NCBI GenBank assembly: GCA_029838195.1
Contig: JALGVJ010000014.1
Location: 1 to 64,000 of the forward strand
DNA from: Promethearchaeota archaeon
GTDB lineage: Archaea; Asgardarchaeota; Lokiarchaeia; Sigyniarchaeales; SOKP01
Length of the DNA stretch: 64,000 nucleotides
Reading direction: 5' to 3'
Numbering within the stretch: position 1 is the stretch's first letter; each line of letters opens with the position of its first letter. Shown piece by piece: positions 19,186 to 28,632 of the stretch. A program made the translations under genes and the position numbers. The notes below the pieces were generated by a model. That model was not told the origin of the DNA. It searched no databases and worked only from the letters and a program-made list of their open reading frames with translations.

Positions 19186-19497
19186 TAAGCACCTCTTATT
19201 GAATTCATAATTTAAAATATTATTGGGAAACTATAAATTTTTCATACAAGCATGAAATCTTTAATGGTAAAAATTTTAAGAAGCTCTCCTTATATCCATA
19301 AAGATTTAATGAATAGTTATATTTTTAAATACTTTATTTACGAACACTAGCTCCTTTTTATGAATATATTACACATTACCCTTGTATTAAGAACCTAAAG
19401 GTCTATATTAAATCCATTAAAATTTCAGAAGTTTTTTAACGAATGAAATGTTATTTTAAGCAAGGAATAGTTATATTAGAGGTATAAGAATATACTC
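19186..19497. promoter_or_regulatory. Divergent intergenic region
   Basis: This 312 bp AT-rich interval separates the enolase-superfamily gene (leftward) from the small 97-residue gene (rightward). It contains TATA-like tracts (for example near 19310-19340) and no supported gene. Confidence 0.3.
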
Positions 19498-19791
19498 ATG
19501 CCAGATCATTCTATAGAAATTACAGATGAAGAAAGAGCAAAAATATTTAGCGAGATTTTTGGGACTACGACGGTAAAAGTCACGAGTCCAACCCCCCAAG
19601 AAATAACCCTTCCAGAGGGTAAGACTGTAAAAGCATTTTATTTAGATCTTTCTCAAATTACTCCCGAGCAAAGAAAAAAGTTGGTTTCTTATTTAGCCAA
19701 TACCTTTAATTTTTCGGAGAAAGATGTGGATGAGAAATTAGAAGAGATTGGAGTGCCCATTCTTGATGAAAATTGTGTTTTAAAAGAATAA
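19498..19791 (+). CDS. Small hypothetical protein
   Basis: This 97-residue soluble protein starts MPDHSIEITDEERAKIF and has a compact mix of strands and helices; the C-terminal half (TPEQRKKLVSYLANTF, then EKDVDEKLEEIGVPIL) looks like a small helical DNA- or protein-binding unit. I recognise no family. Codon usage is like the neighbours, and the frame is the only good one in the interval. It precedes an unknown gene with a strong ribosome-binding site on the same strand after 144 bp. Confidence 0.5.
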   Translation: MPDHSIEITDEERAKIFSEIFGTTTVKVTSPTPQEITLPEGKTVKAFYLDLSQITPEQRKKLVSYLANTFNFSEKDVDEKLEEIGVPILDENCVLKE

Positions 19792-19935
19792 ATTCCAATT
19801 TTTTATTTCTAATTTGACATCTTGTATGTAATAAGGAACACTCCTTCCTTTTACTTGAATTATAAAAATAAAATTTAAATTCTTAACATCAGATACTTTA
19901 TTAGGAGGAACTAAACAAGGAAGGAGAGAGCTTGT

Positions 19936-21081
19936 TTGACGGTTATATGGGATCAAAAAACGGATGCTGTTAAAAAAGGAGACTCGCTGCGTAAAGTAAT
20001 CCCTATCAAGGTCATAGACGATGCGGAGGGGTCTACAATTTATGTATTTAAAAGTAAAATGTTCAAGAATCCTTGGTATACAATTCCCGATGACGAGCTT
20101 GAATTATTTAATAAATTTGTCATGGGAGGATCCCGGGAATATCCCTCCGATGGAAATATACCTTGTGATGTAGTAGCAGGGGAAGTTCGCAAGGTTCTAA
20201 ATTTAATAATGGAGTGTTCCGCTGATCCAAATCACGTCTATTGTAATGAAGCACGAGAAGCATTAAGGCATGGAAAGAAAGCATTAGTTAGGGGCACCTT
20301 AAAACTTTATTTAGGAAAATATACCACTCGAGATTGGAGAAGAAAGCGTTTCACGGATGATATTGATTTTTGGACACGAAATATTAATTTATTGGAATAT
20401 TCTTTAAAAAATTGCAGGTTTATTAAAAACAAAGAAACGGGAGAATGGGAAAAGCTCGTTAAGTGGTTTAATCCTTTCACGAAAGAGGAAAGAACGCAAA
20501 AACTATTCGCTGCAAACAATCTAAACCAAGTTTTAGATTTTGGGGGCGGGAGTTATTTAGAAGGATCTGAATTAAAGGATATTTTTTCTAAAAAAATCAA
20601 AAGAGGGCATGATGTGGATATTAGCGACATGATCAATGTCGCGTTGGTACATCACGGTGTAAAAACGGAACATGAAAAAGAATGGGGAGGAGCTTTGAAA
20701 GCCCTGGAAGAAGCAGCGAATACCAGAAACTCTAGAACTACGGCAAATTTAATAAGTTTATCACAATATTCTTCTGGCATTGCTAATCATTTGCAAAGAA
20801 TTGCCCGAGCTTTAATAAAATATAATGATTTAATATTAGATGAGAAAAGATTTGATGAGGATAAGATAAAAGATATTTGTCGAATCTCCATTCATTGGGA
20901 AAGATTTCATGAAGAACATGGTCTTAAGGAAACGAGAAGCATGCTTCATGAATTTTATCATGAACAAGCAGTCGAAAAAGAACAACATGCTAAAAATTTA
21001 AGAAATTTTTCTAAGTGGGTTCTTGATTTGCTAAATTCCAAATACAAGCACTTGAAAATAAAATTTAGAGTTATTGATTAA
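19936..21081 (+). CDS. Hypothetical protein with a nucleotidyltransferase-like acidic motif
   Basis: This 381-residue protein starts at a TTG because a strong ribosome-binding site (AAGGAGAGAG, 19921-19930) sits at the right distance and no better ATG exists. Residues about 115-150 carry ALVRGTLKLYL then RFTDDIDFW; an Asp-x-Asp after a short helix is typical of pol-beta-type nucleotidyltransferases, but a clear upstream G-S motif is missing. Residues 215-330 include HHGVKTEHEKEWGGALKALE and are mainly helical. The protein is cytoplasmic. The nucleotidyltransferase idea is weak; an AbiEii-like or other enzyme is possible. Function is unknown. Confidence 0.6.
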   Translation: MTVIWDQKTDAVKKGDSLRKVIPIKVIDDAEGSTIYVFKSKMFKNPWYTIPDDELELFNKFVMGGSREYPSDGNIPCDVVAGEVRKVLNLIMECSADPNHVYCNEAREALRHGKKALVRGTLKLYLGKYTTRDWRRKRFTDDIDFWTRNINLLEYSLKNCRFIKNKETGEWEKLVKWFNPFTKEERTQKLFAANNLNQVLDFGGGSYLEGSELKDIFSKKIKRGHDVDISDMINVALVHHGVKTEHEKEWGGALKALEEAANTRNSRTTANLISLSQYSSGIANHLQRIARALIKYNDLILDEKRFDEDKIKDICRISIHWERFHEEHGLKETRSMLHEFYHEQAVEKEQHAKNLRNFSKWVLDLLNSKYKHLKIKFRVID

Positions 21082-21172
21082 ATTGAGAAAATCATATCTC
21101 ATGCGCTTAATAATTGATAGGACATAATTTAATAAGACCCGAACCATATTATATAATTAAAAGAATATATAT

Positions 21173-22000
21173 ATGAATTATAGATTTTCAAGAACTACGA
21201 TTAGACCGAAAATATCTTCCTCTTTAAAAATTCCAAATAAAACCCCCTTAATATCACAGATAATTAAAGATAGATTCGGTATTCATAGAGGAATTGAAAG
21301 TCCTTACGCAATGCCTAATTCTTTGGAAGCAATAAAAAGTGCTGTAGATTTAAAACCCGTTTTTGTCGAATTTGATGTAATCCCCGTTAATGGAGACTTA
21401 AAGACAGCACATCCTCCTCAAAAGCCGTTAAATAATTTATCTGAGATATTATCTATTTTTAACGGGACACCCACATTTCCCAAAATTGATTTTAAATTAA
21501 AAGAAGATACTTATAAAGAAGCTATTGATAAATTATTAGAATTAATAAAATATTCCAAAAAGTTCGTATTAATTAACCTCTCAGGGATAAAAAAGAGAAA
21601 CCTCATAATGGATGCTGAATGCTATCTGGCCAACATAATAATGAATTACAAACACTTGCGCATGAACTTGGATCTTGCACGATATCGTCCTCCCCGGCAA
21701 AAATTAGATACATCAACGATAGCACATTTAAAAAATTTGGCAGACGTTGTTCATTCCATTAGCTTAGAAATTTATGAAGAAGATTGGGATTTGGTTTTTG
21801 AAACGGGTATAAATTTTGGAATTAAGAATTTCCAGTTTTGGTTGCGAGGATGGCCCGACGTTCCTCATCCTAAATTAAAATTAAAAACGATCTTGAAAGC
21901 CTTAGAATTAGAAAAGAAATTTAATGTATCCGTCTATTTTGATATTAACCCGAATTGGATAAAAGGCCCAAAAAAATCATTAAATCAATATTATGCTTAA
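21173..22000 (+). CDS. Glycerophosphodiester phosphodiesterase-like protein
   Basis: This 275-residue protein has the opening of the GDPD barrel: FGIHRGIESPYAMPNSLEAI (His of the HRG motif near 38), then VFVEFDVIPVNGDLKTAHPP (Glu-x-Asp pair and second His). These are the usual metal and catalytic residues that cleave glycerophosphodiesters into glycerol-3-phosphate and an alcohol. The ending is shorter and more divergent than in standard GDPDs, so the substrate may differ. There is no signal peptide. The ATG directly follows a TATATAT tract with no Shine-Dalgarno, so the message may be leaderless. It is convergent with the inositol operon, so a role in inositol phosphodiester turnover is possible but unproven. 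Confidence 0.68.
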   Translation: MNYRFSRTTIRPKISSSLKIPNKTPLISQIIKDRFGIHRGIESPYAMPNSLEAIKSAVDLKPVFVEFDVIPVNGDLKTAHPPQKPLNNLSEILSIFNGTPTFPKIDFKLKEDTYKEAIDKLLELIKYSKKFVLINLSGIKKRNLIMDAECYLANIIMNYKHLRMNLDLARYRPPRQKLDTSTIAHLKNLADVVHSISLEIYEEDWDLVFETGINFGIKNFQFWLRGWPDVPHPKLKLKTILKALELEKKFNVSVYFDINPNWIKGPKKSLNQYYA

Positions 22001-22141
22001 TTAAAAGTATTTTTTCTTCTCTTTTTTTAATCCAGACTTTTCATGAGAAAATATTTTCAATATACCTCGTTTTTATTGTGAATTTATCTTCATGAGAAAA
22101 AAAAGAAATAGAAAATTAAAAAAAAAAAATTATAAATTAAA

Positions 22142-23308
22142 CTAGGAATTTCCGTTAGAAATTTCAGTTTTTAGATTCATGAGCTGATAATCAAATTTTT
22201 CAGTGGGTTCACCTTTAATAAAAGACTCCGTTAATCGATAGGCTTCATCATCGGTTAATTGAATGGGAGGATGTTTCGTGAAGTAAGCACTTGGATAATA
22301 AAGGATCCCACCTTCATTTCTATCGAGCGCTAATTTGCAGCACCTGATTGCATCAATGACAATTCCTGCAGAATTGGGTGAATCTTCTACGGATAGACGC
22401 AATTCCAAATTGATTGGAATGTCTCCAAAGATACGGCCTTCCATGCGAAGGAAACAGATCTTATTATCTTTCTGCCAAGCAACCCAATCGCTAGGTCCTA
22501 TATGGATGTTTTCATTTTTTAATCTACTGGCTGCTTGGGATTGGACTGCTTCTGTTTTCGAAATTTTTTTAGAAACCAACCGGCTTCTATCTAGCATGTT
22601 TAAGAAGTCAGTATTTCCTCCAGTATTTAATTGATAAGTCTTATCTAGTTTGACACCTCTTTTTTTAAAGAGATTAGTCAATACTCTATGCACGATTGTC
22701 GCACCTAATTGAGATTTAATATCATCTCCGATGATAGGAATGTTTTTTTCTTCGAACTTTTTTGCCCAGATGGGATCCGAAGCGATGAACACTGGAATGC
22801 AGTTAACGAATCCAACTCCAGCTTCTATAGCACACTCGGCATAAAATTTAGCAGCATTTTCAGAGCCTACGGGAAGAAAGTTCACTAATATCTCCGTGTT
22901 GGTTCTCTTAAGCTCTTCCACGATATCTTCCTTAGTAGGTTCTTTTTCATCTGACAACACGAAGCTATATTCTTCATCATAATCGTTCATGTGTTCAGCA
23001 AAACCATCTAAAATCTTGCCCATTTTCACGATCACGCCTGTTTTTGGAATGTCTCTCCAGAATACCTTGGTACAATTTGGCGGTTGAAAAATTGCTTCTG
23101 CTACATCTTTTCCTACTTTGCGATAATCGATGTCATAAGCACCCACCACTTCAATATCTCCTGGTTTATAGCCTCCAATGTCCCAATGCATCAATCCAAT
23201 TGCATCTTTCTTTGATTTATGCTTGTAATATTCAATTCCTTGAATTAAAGCACTAGCACAATTTCCAAGCCCGATAATAGTGATTTTTATTTTCGAAATG
23301 GTTCTCAC
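22142..23308 (-). CDS. ino1: Inositol-1-phosphate synthase
   Basis: This 388-residue enzyme converts glucose-6-phosphate to L-myo-inositol-1-phosphate with bound NAD. The N-terminal dinucleotide fold is IKITIIGLGNCASALIQGI. Family blocks NFLPVGSENAAKFYAEC, GDDIKSQLGATIVHRVL, NTGGNTDFLNM and LELRLSVEDSPNSAG match archaeal/actinobacterial INO1. It is cytoplasmic. It is the last gene of a tight operon (gap of 8 bp from the phosphotransferase gene), with a cytidylyltransferase first. This places its product directly in CDP-inositol and inositol phosphodiester or phospholipid synthesis. Confidence 0.93.
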   Translation of the reverse strand: MRTISKIKITIIGLGNCASALIQGIEYYKHKSKKDAIGLMHWDIGGYKPGDIEVVGAYDIDYRKVGKDVAEAIFQPPNCTKVFWRDIPKTGVIVKMGKILDGFAEHMNDYDEEYSFVLSDEKEPTKEDIVEELKRTNTEILVNFLPVGSENAAKFYAECAIEAGVGFVNCIPVFIASDPIWAKKFEEKNIPIIGDDIKSQLGATIVHRVLTNLFKKRGVKLDKTYQLNTGGNTDFLNMLDRSRLVSKKISKTEAVQSQAASRLKNENIHIGPSDWVAWQKDNKICFLRMEGRIFGDIPINLELRLSVEDSPNSAGIVIDAIRCCKLALDRNEGGILYYPSAYFTKHPPIQLTDDEAYRLTESFIKGEPTEKFDYQLMNLKTEISNGNS

Positions 23309-23316
23309 CTCCTTTA

Positions 23317-24669
23317 TTATTCCTTATTCCGGCTATAATTTTTTTTTTTCATGTGTTTTATTGCTTGAATGGAATAAACAATACTCGTGATGATCGCATG
23401 AATGCACATGGAAAATATTATCAATTCAAAATGGGCAAAAATGCCCCATGCTAAGACATGTAGCGTATAAATATTTCTTCGGCCATCGAATCTTCTAAAT
23501 AATTGATCAAATCTACTAGAATCCGCCAGGCTTATCCCCATGACTTCTTTATATTGCATGGAACAATGCCTGCTAAAAGAATCTGCTAACAACATGATAA
23601 TTAGAGCAAACACGCTCAAGAAATTCTGGGTAATGAAATAGGAGCCCAAACCGATGCTCACATAAATCGCTTGTTCATATAATTGATCGAACGAATGTTC
23701 TATGTGTCCTACCTTGCTCTCTTTCATTCTCAAGCGAGCGAGCTTTCCATCTACACCATCAAAGATGTTAATTAAAATTAAATTTGCCACGCCGATCCAC
23801 CAATTCAATGTAAGAAAGAAAAACACCGTGATATAAGCTAAAATGTTTACGAAAATCGTGATGTGGTTAGCCGTGATTCGAGTATTTGCTAACAGTCGCA
23901 CGAACAGGTTCTCGAAATGCCGATTGAAATACCAAGCAATTACATCTAAAGTACCTTTTTGAGTGCGCTTTATCAAGAGATTTTTAGCTTTCTTAAAATC
24001 TTTATGATTTTTAAGAGTAAAATATAACAACGGTAAGTGTCTCCGCATGTCCGGCTTGTATGTATCTAATTCATCGGAAGAATGAATAATTGAAGAATCA
24101 AATCTACCATTTTCGAAAAGAGCATCCAAAGAATTAAAGGCTGTTTCAAGGATTTCGGTGCGTCGTTTTACATCTATTTTTGCACCCAATATTATTACAT
24201 CATCATTTTCAGCTTCAACTCCTTGGAAATTCTTTCCTTTTTTAATAATGATCTCTCTGTCATGATGGATCAACGCAGAGATGATTCTATCATCAATTAG
24301 AGCACTTCCATCAAGGATTATTGCTTGTAAGGATGGAAATTCTTTTTGTAGAACGTGGTTTTCGTTAAATAAATGTTCTTTTAATACTTGCGTGTTATTT
24401 AAAATTTTTAAACTTGAAAGCAGGGATTTATCAATATTTTTTAATGATTTTAAAGGTATTGATTCATTAGTAATGAGAAAAATATCTTTAATTCCATTCT
24501 TTTTCAAAAATTTAATATTTCTCTCTAAAATAGAGAGACCACACAAATCTTTTAAATAAAATGGGATCGAATTTATTTTAAAGGGGGAATCGGGAAGAAA
24601 TAATAAACCAAATATATTCTTCCTAATTTTGACCTTCTTAGATAATATTGGTGTCGGCTTTTCCAACAT
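23317..24669 (-). CDS. CDP-alcohol phosphotransferase with degenerate N-terminal nucleotidyltransferase domain (DIPP-synthase-like)
   Basis: This 450-residue protein has an N-terminal domain (about 1-215) shaped like a sugar nucleotidyltransferase but without a clear glycine-rich GxGxR loop, and a C-terminal membrane domain of about six helices with the CDP-alcohol phosphotransferase motif. The first half of the motif, DGVDGKLAR, is intact. The second half reads VGHIEHSFDQ, so one of the last two aspartates appears as Glu or His. The architecture matches archaeal bifunctional inositol-1-phosphate cytidylyltransferase/di-inositol-phosphate-phosphate synthases, with the first activity apparently moved to the next gene. 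It sits between that cytidylyltransferase (39 bp gap) and ino1. An archaetidylinositol-type product is an alternative. Confidence 0.78.
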   Translation of the reverse strand: MLEKPTPILSKKVKIRKNIFGLLFLPDSPFKINSIPFYLKDLCGLSILERNIKFLKKNGIKDIFLITNESIPLKSLKNIDKSLLSSLKILNNTQVLKEHLFNENHVLQKEFPSLQAIILDGSALIDDRIISALIHHDREIIIKKGKNFQGVEAENDDVIILGAKIDVKRRTEILETAFNSLDALFENGRFDSSIIHSSDELDTYKPDMRRHLPLLYFTLKNHKDFKKAKNLLIKRTQKGTLDVIAWYFNRHFENLFVRLLANTRITANHITIFVNILAYITVFFFLTLNWWIGVANLILINIFDGVDGKLARLRMKESKVGHIEHSFDQLYEQAIYVSIGLGSYFITQNFLSVFALIIMLLADSFSRHCSMQYKEVMGISLADSSRFDQLFRRFDGRRNIYTLHVLAWGIFAHFELIIFSMCIHAIITSIVYSIQAIKHMKKKNYSRNKE

Positions 24670-24708
24670 TGAATTTCACTCTCCTTTACACGTGATTTGT
24701 AATTCAAT

Positions 24709-25503
24709 TCATAATGTAATTTCGAAGGGGGTTATATTTGGAGAATTGTTAAATGTATTTATTAAGCAATAATAGTTCGAATAGTTATCCACATCTATCC
24801 AAATAGTATCCGGAACGTCAAGATACCCTACTTTTAGATTCGAACGCAAAGCAGTTAAAATAACATCCGTGACTCCAAAGCGATATTTCCGGGATTCAAC
24901 CCGTTGACATGTCCTTCTTAACGGTTCTGTCTTTAAAATGAAAGCCCCCATATCCAATCGATTGTAATCAACTAATTCTTTCCCCATGTTCATGATATAA
25001 GAATACATGCCATTAACCTTAGTCGCGTCCTCCAAGTCATAATAACCCGGTGTTTCCATGGGATCTGTGGCTAATAGAACATCATATCCATTATATTTTT
25101 TAATTAATTTGCGATAAACATTCTTTGAAAATACATGATCCGCCATTGATAAGAGCACGTGATCTGATTTCACGTGATTTAATCCTAAGTAGAGGCTATA
25201 TCCATTTTCTCTTTCAGGGCTCGGATTATTAATGATTTCAATCGTAAGCTCCGATACATTCGGCAATAACATCTTAACTTGTTTGAACAATCTCTTTTTA
25301 AATCGTTTTTTATTCAAGATTCGACTCGCAACTACATGTATGCTCTTAATTCCCGCTTCGTGCATTGCTGAAATTATATAAGCCAATAAGGAGGCTTTAT
25401 TAAGGCGCAAAAAGTATTTCTTGTAATGCTTGTTCTTGAAATTAAAACGCCTCGATATTCCCGCTGCTAAAATTAATCCTTCTACATGTATTTTTTTCTT
25501 CAT
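24709..25503 (-). CDS. Inositol-1-phosphate cytidylyltransferase-like nucleotidyltransferase
   Basis: This 264-residue enzyme starts with GLILAAGISRRF, a nucleotidyltransferase P-loop-like motif, followed by KKYFLRLNKASLLAYII. NPSPERENGYSLYLGL and LLSMADHVFSKNVYRKL form the substrate-binding centre, and DTIWIDVDN the C-terminal metal site. This set is characteristic of CTP:inositol-1-phosphate cytidylyltransferases, in which it is fused to the phosphotransferase; here it is a separate first gene of the operon with the phosphotransferase and ino1. The expected reaction is inositol-1-phosphate plus CTP to CDP-inositol. Other sugar-1-phosphate substrates remain possible, but operon context favours inositol. 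Confidence 0.78.
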   Translation of the reverse strand: MKKKIHVEGLILAAGISRRFNFKNKHYKKYFLRLNKASLLAYIISAMHEAGIKSIHVVASRILNKKRFKKRLFKQVKMLLPNVSELTIEIINNPSPERENGYSLYLGLNHVKSDHVLLSMADHVFSKNVYRKLIKKYNGYDVLLATDPMETPGYYDLEDATKVNGMYSYIMNMGKELVDYNRLDMGAFILKTEPLRRTCQRVESRKYRFGVTDVILTALRSNLKVGYLDVPDTIWIDVDNYSNYYCLINTFNNSPNITPFEITL

Positions 25504-25947
25504 TTTTGTTTAACCACCTCTGAAGTGAACTATAAATCATTCTATATCTCGACAGAACCCTCTATCAAGTTGGGTTCAATCGAAATATTTTTTATAATAA
25601 TAGGTGTTGAATGTAATATAATATTAGATTTTTAGGGAAAGGGATGAAATTATTATAGAGAAAATCCCTCTCAATAACGTGTTAAATTCTAATATTATTA
25701 TATCCTTTAAATTGAATTTTACTCTTATTTTATAAAATGCCATGTTATTATTTAAAGTTTTCTGTGATTAGGAGATCATTATTTAAAAATTTTATTTGAT
25801 CATATCAAACTTTATCGAAAATTATCAATATTGAATTTTTCTTAGTAATCAATCTCGGAATGCCCTTTATCCATTACATAATAAATTTAATGAAAAGTGG
25901 ATTATTAATTAACAATTATTTAATTGGAAAAAAAAAGGAAAAAAAAA
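25504..25947. promoter_or_regulatory. Divergent promoter region
   Basis: This 444 bp, very AT-rich interval separates the inositol operon (leftward) from the acyl-CoA dehydrogenase gene (rightward). Near-homopolymer runs and TATA-like tracts are frequent. I see no gene or stable hairpin in it. Confidence 0.3.
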
Positions 25948-27192
25948 ATGCTTGATTATTTAATTAGTGAAGAAAACCGAAAATTGAGGGAAGAAGTAAG
26001 AACTTTTGTTAGAGATGAGGTGCCCCCTTCACTTTTGAGAAAAATGGACAAGGATGAAGTTTGGTATCCAACTGACTTTGTAAAAAATTTGGCAAAACAT
26101 AATTTAATTGGATTAAGATTTCCTAAAAAACATGGAGGGCGGGGTCTTAATTGGGAAAGTGAAGTCCTTGCCTTGGAGGAAATTGGCGTGCTGGGAATGT
26201 CTTTAGGATGCTTATATTCATTAGTTAGCATTTGTGGGGAAGCCCTTACTAAGTTTGGTAATGAAGAACAGAAACAAAAATACTTGGTTCCCATGCTTAA
26301 AGGCGAGAAATTTACCGCAGAAGCTCTTACAGAACCACGAGGAGGAAGTGATTTTTTTGGCGCAACGACGACCGCAGTCAAAGAAAATGATTATTATATC
26401 TTGAATGGAGAGAAACGATTTGTCGTGGGGGCTGAAGGTGCAGATTTCTTTCTCGTCTACGCCAAAACAAATTTGGATCCTAACGTTGACCCTCACGAGG
26501 CATTAAGCCTTTTCATAGTTGATAGATCAGAGGGCGTAAGGACGGAATACTTATACGGCCTAATGGGGACGCGGGGAGGTGGAGCGGGGAGGCTTAAATT
26601 TAAAGATGTAAAAGTTCCTGCTGAAAATATTATTGGGCGAGAGGGCGATGGGAGTAAAATTTTTTATCAAATGATGATTCCTGAAAGACTAACTACAGCA
26701 GCAGGAATCTTGGGCGCAGCAAGAGCTTGCTTAAGGATTGCAACAAAATATAGTTCAAAACGAAAAGCATTTGGGCAAGTAATTCGACGATTTGAAGCCG
26801 TTAGCTTTAATATTGCTGAGAGCATAACGCTTTTAGATGCGGCTCGATCAATTGTTTTTAACACGGCACGAATCATTGACAATGGAGCACCTCCAGCTTT
26901 ACAGCGACGAATGGTATCGGAATCGAAGAAATTTTCCACGGAAGCTTGTTGGAAAGTCATTAACAACGCAATGCAAGTCATGGGAGGAATAGGATATACA
27001 ACGGTGTATCCCATCGAAAGGCTGTTGAGAGATGCTAGATTAGCCTCTATTTGGACCGGCACGAATGAAATAATGAGTCTAATCATCCAACACGAATGGT
27101 ACAAGGAGATCCTAACCGAGAAATGGTTGGGAAGAGATGTAGAACAAGATGCTATTGATGCGGAACATGAGGATGAAAAGCATTATGGATAA
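25948..27192 (+). CDS. Acyl-CoA dehydrogenase
   Basis: This 414-residue flavoenzyme introduces a 2,3-double bond into acyl-CoA. It has the N-terminal helical domain, the beta domain with [14 protein letters not shown], and the C-terminal helical domain with [27 protein letters not shown] and GTNEI. The start was moved to the ATG at 25948; the frame opens at a TTG at 25924 but that adds only lysines encoded by an A-rich ribosome-binding region. The usual catalytic Glu before GTNEI is Thr370, whereas Glu246 in IPERL lies where isovaleryl- and long-chain enzymes carry their base. So it is probably of that type, with branched or longer substrates. It stands alone, without an ETF gene nearby. Confidence 0.9.
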   Translation: MLDYLISEENRKLREEVRTFVRDEVPPSLLRKMDKDEVWYPTDFVKNLAKHNLIGLRFPKKHGGRGLNWESEVLALEEIGVLGMSLGCLYSLVSICGEALTKFGNEEQKQKYLVPMLKGEKFTAEALTEPRGGSDFFGATTTAVKENDYYILNGEKRFVVGAEGADFFLVYAKTNLDPNVDPHEALSLFIVDRSEGVRTEYLYGLMGTRGGGAGRLKFKDVKVPAENIIGREGDGSKIFYQMMIPERLTTAAGILGAARACLRIATKYSSKRKAFGQVIRRFEAVSFNIAESITLLDAARSIVFNTARIIDNGAPPALQRRMVSESKKFSTEACWKVINNAMQVMGGIGYTTVYPIERLLRDARLASIWTGTNEIMSLIIQHEWYKEILTEKWLGRDVEQDAIDAEHEDEKHYG

Positions 27193-27348
27193 TTTATTTC
27201 ACCATTTTAAGGGGAAATCGTTTATAATGATAAAAGGGAGCAATTAATGATTTTTCATTGAAATGGGAGAGAATAAAAAGATCTCGAAATTAAAAAAAAA
27301 GATCTTACAAATTTATTTAATTAAAAAAAGAGATTTTTATATTATCTT

Positions 27349-28530
27349 TTATAGGATTTCTTTACTTTTTACGCGCACGCGAACCAGTAGATCACGGAGT
27401 TCTAATTTGTCATTATCGCTTTGAATATATTTTTTCTTAACGCCTTCAGATAATGGGATATTGACGATTTTATTTCCTTGTAATGCAACCATTTTTCCGA
27501 AATCCCCGTTCAAAACGAGTTTCATAGCAGCTAATCCAAATCTTAACCCTAAAATCCTGTCGAATGCATTTGGTGTGCCCGCTCTCATGGTATGTCCTAA
27601 TACCACGCTTCGACACTCGAAATCAATGTTATTTTTTTGAAATTCTGCTTTTAAATCTTCTCTTAAATTCAACTCATCCACTAAAATTTGGGAGATGTTT
27701 AAAGCTTGGAGTTTAGGGTTCCCAAATTCATCTTTTGGTAAGTTTTCAATAGTTTCTTGAGATATGGTTTTAAAATCCTTGATTAATGATTCTTTTTTTG
27801 GGTAAGCCCCCTCTGAACATGCGATGATATGATATTTATATCCGGCATTGACTCTTTTCTTTAGTATTTCAATAACATCTTTTTCTAAATCAAATGGGTG
27901 TTCTGGAATTAAAATGATATCGGCTCCAGAAGAAATGCCGCTATATAAGGTGAGAAATCCGGCATCTCTTCCCATGATTTCCACCACGAATACTCGTTGA
28001 TGAGACCTTGCCGTTGTAGTAAGATTATCCAAGGCATTGGAGGCTAATTGAACAGCACTCCAGAAACCAAAAGTGTAATGCGTTCCGGCGAGATCATTAT
28101 CAATGGTTTTAGGACACCCCACGACTTTCGCTTTTGAGTACTCATACATGGCATTAGCAACGCCAAGGGTATCATCTCCCCCAATCACGATTAACGCATC
28201 AATACCTAAAACGTCAAATTGTTTAGCTAATTCTTGGGCTATTTGTTTCTTTAATGTTTCTGTTTCCTCCTCCGTTTTAGCTCTTGATACCGGTTTAAAA
28301 GGGTTTCTACGACTTGTATAGAGATGCGTCCCTCCAATTGTATGAAGATCGTCGTGTTCAGCCACGTTTAATGGAATGGTTTCATTATTGAGAAAGCCTT
28401 TCCAACCTCTTAGAATTCCCACGCATTCAATTCCGGCATCAAATGCTTTTAACATTATAGCATATAATACGGAATTCAAGCCGGGACAATCTCCTCCACC
28501 GGTTAAGATACCTACTTTTTTAATGGTCAT
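27349..28530 (-). CDS. 6-phosphofructokinase, pyrophosphate-type residues
   Basis: This 393-residue cytoplasmic enzyme belongs to the PfkA group. It starts VGILTGGGDCPGLN. The two positions that separate donors read as pyrophosphate type: GGDDT (117-121, Asp120 where ATP enzymes have Gly) and PKTIDND (140-146, Lys141 where ATP enzymes have Gly). MGRDAGF and the substrate-binding block ACSEGAYP are present. Family knowledge predicts reversible phosphorylation of fructose-6-phosphate with PPi, usable in glycolysis or gluconeogenesis. It is convergent with the acyl-CoA dehydrogenase and upstream of nothing obvious. ATP use cannot be fully excluded from residues alone. Confidence 0.9.
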   Translation of the reverse strand: MTIKKVGILTGGGDCPGLNSVLYAIMLKAFDAGIECVGILRGWKGFLNNETIPLNVAEHDDLHTIGGTHLYTSRRNPFKPVSRAKTEEETETLKKQIAQELAKQFDVLGIDALIVIGGDDTLGVANAMYEYSKAKVVGCPKTIDNDLAGTHYTFGFWSAVQLASNALDNLTTTARSHQRVFVVEIMGRDAGFLTLYSGISSGADIILIPEHPFDLEKDVIEILKKRVNAGYKYHIIACSEGAYPKKESLIKDFKTISQETIENLPKDEFGNPKLQALNISQILVDELNLREDLKAEFQKNNIDFECRSVVLGHTMRAGTPNAFDRILGLRFGLAAMKLVLNGDFGKMVALQGNKIVNIPLSEGVKKKYIQSDNDKLELRDLLVRVRVKSKEIL

Positions 28531-28632
28531 GGTTATATCTTGCTCATGTGACTATACTTGATTTAATTTAAAAACTTGGTAAAATTTAAATATAAAATTT
28601 TAGATATCATCATATTAAATCACGAATGAATC

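Noticed and set aside
27278..27306. AAGATCT/AGATCTT repeat between convergent genes as a terminator
   Set aside because: Only 7 bp with a self-palindromic core and a long A-rich loop; too weak to annotate.
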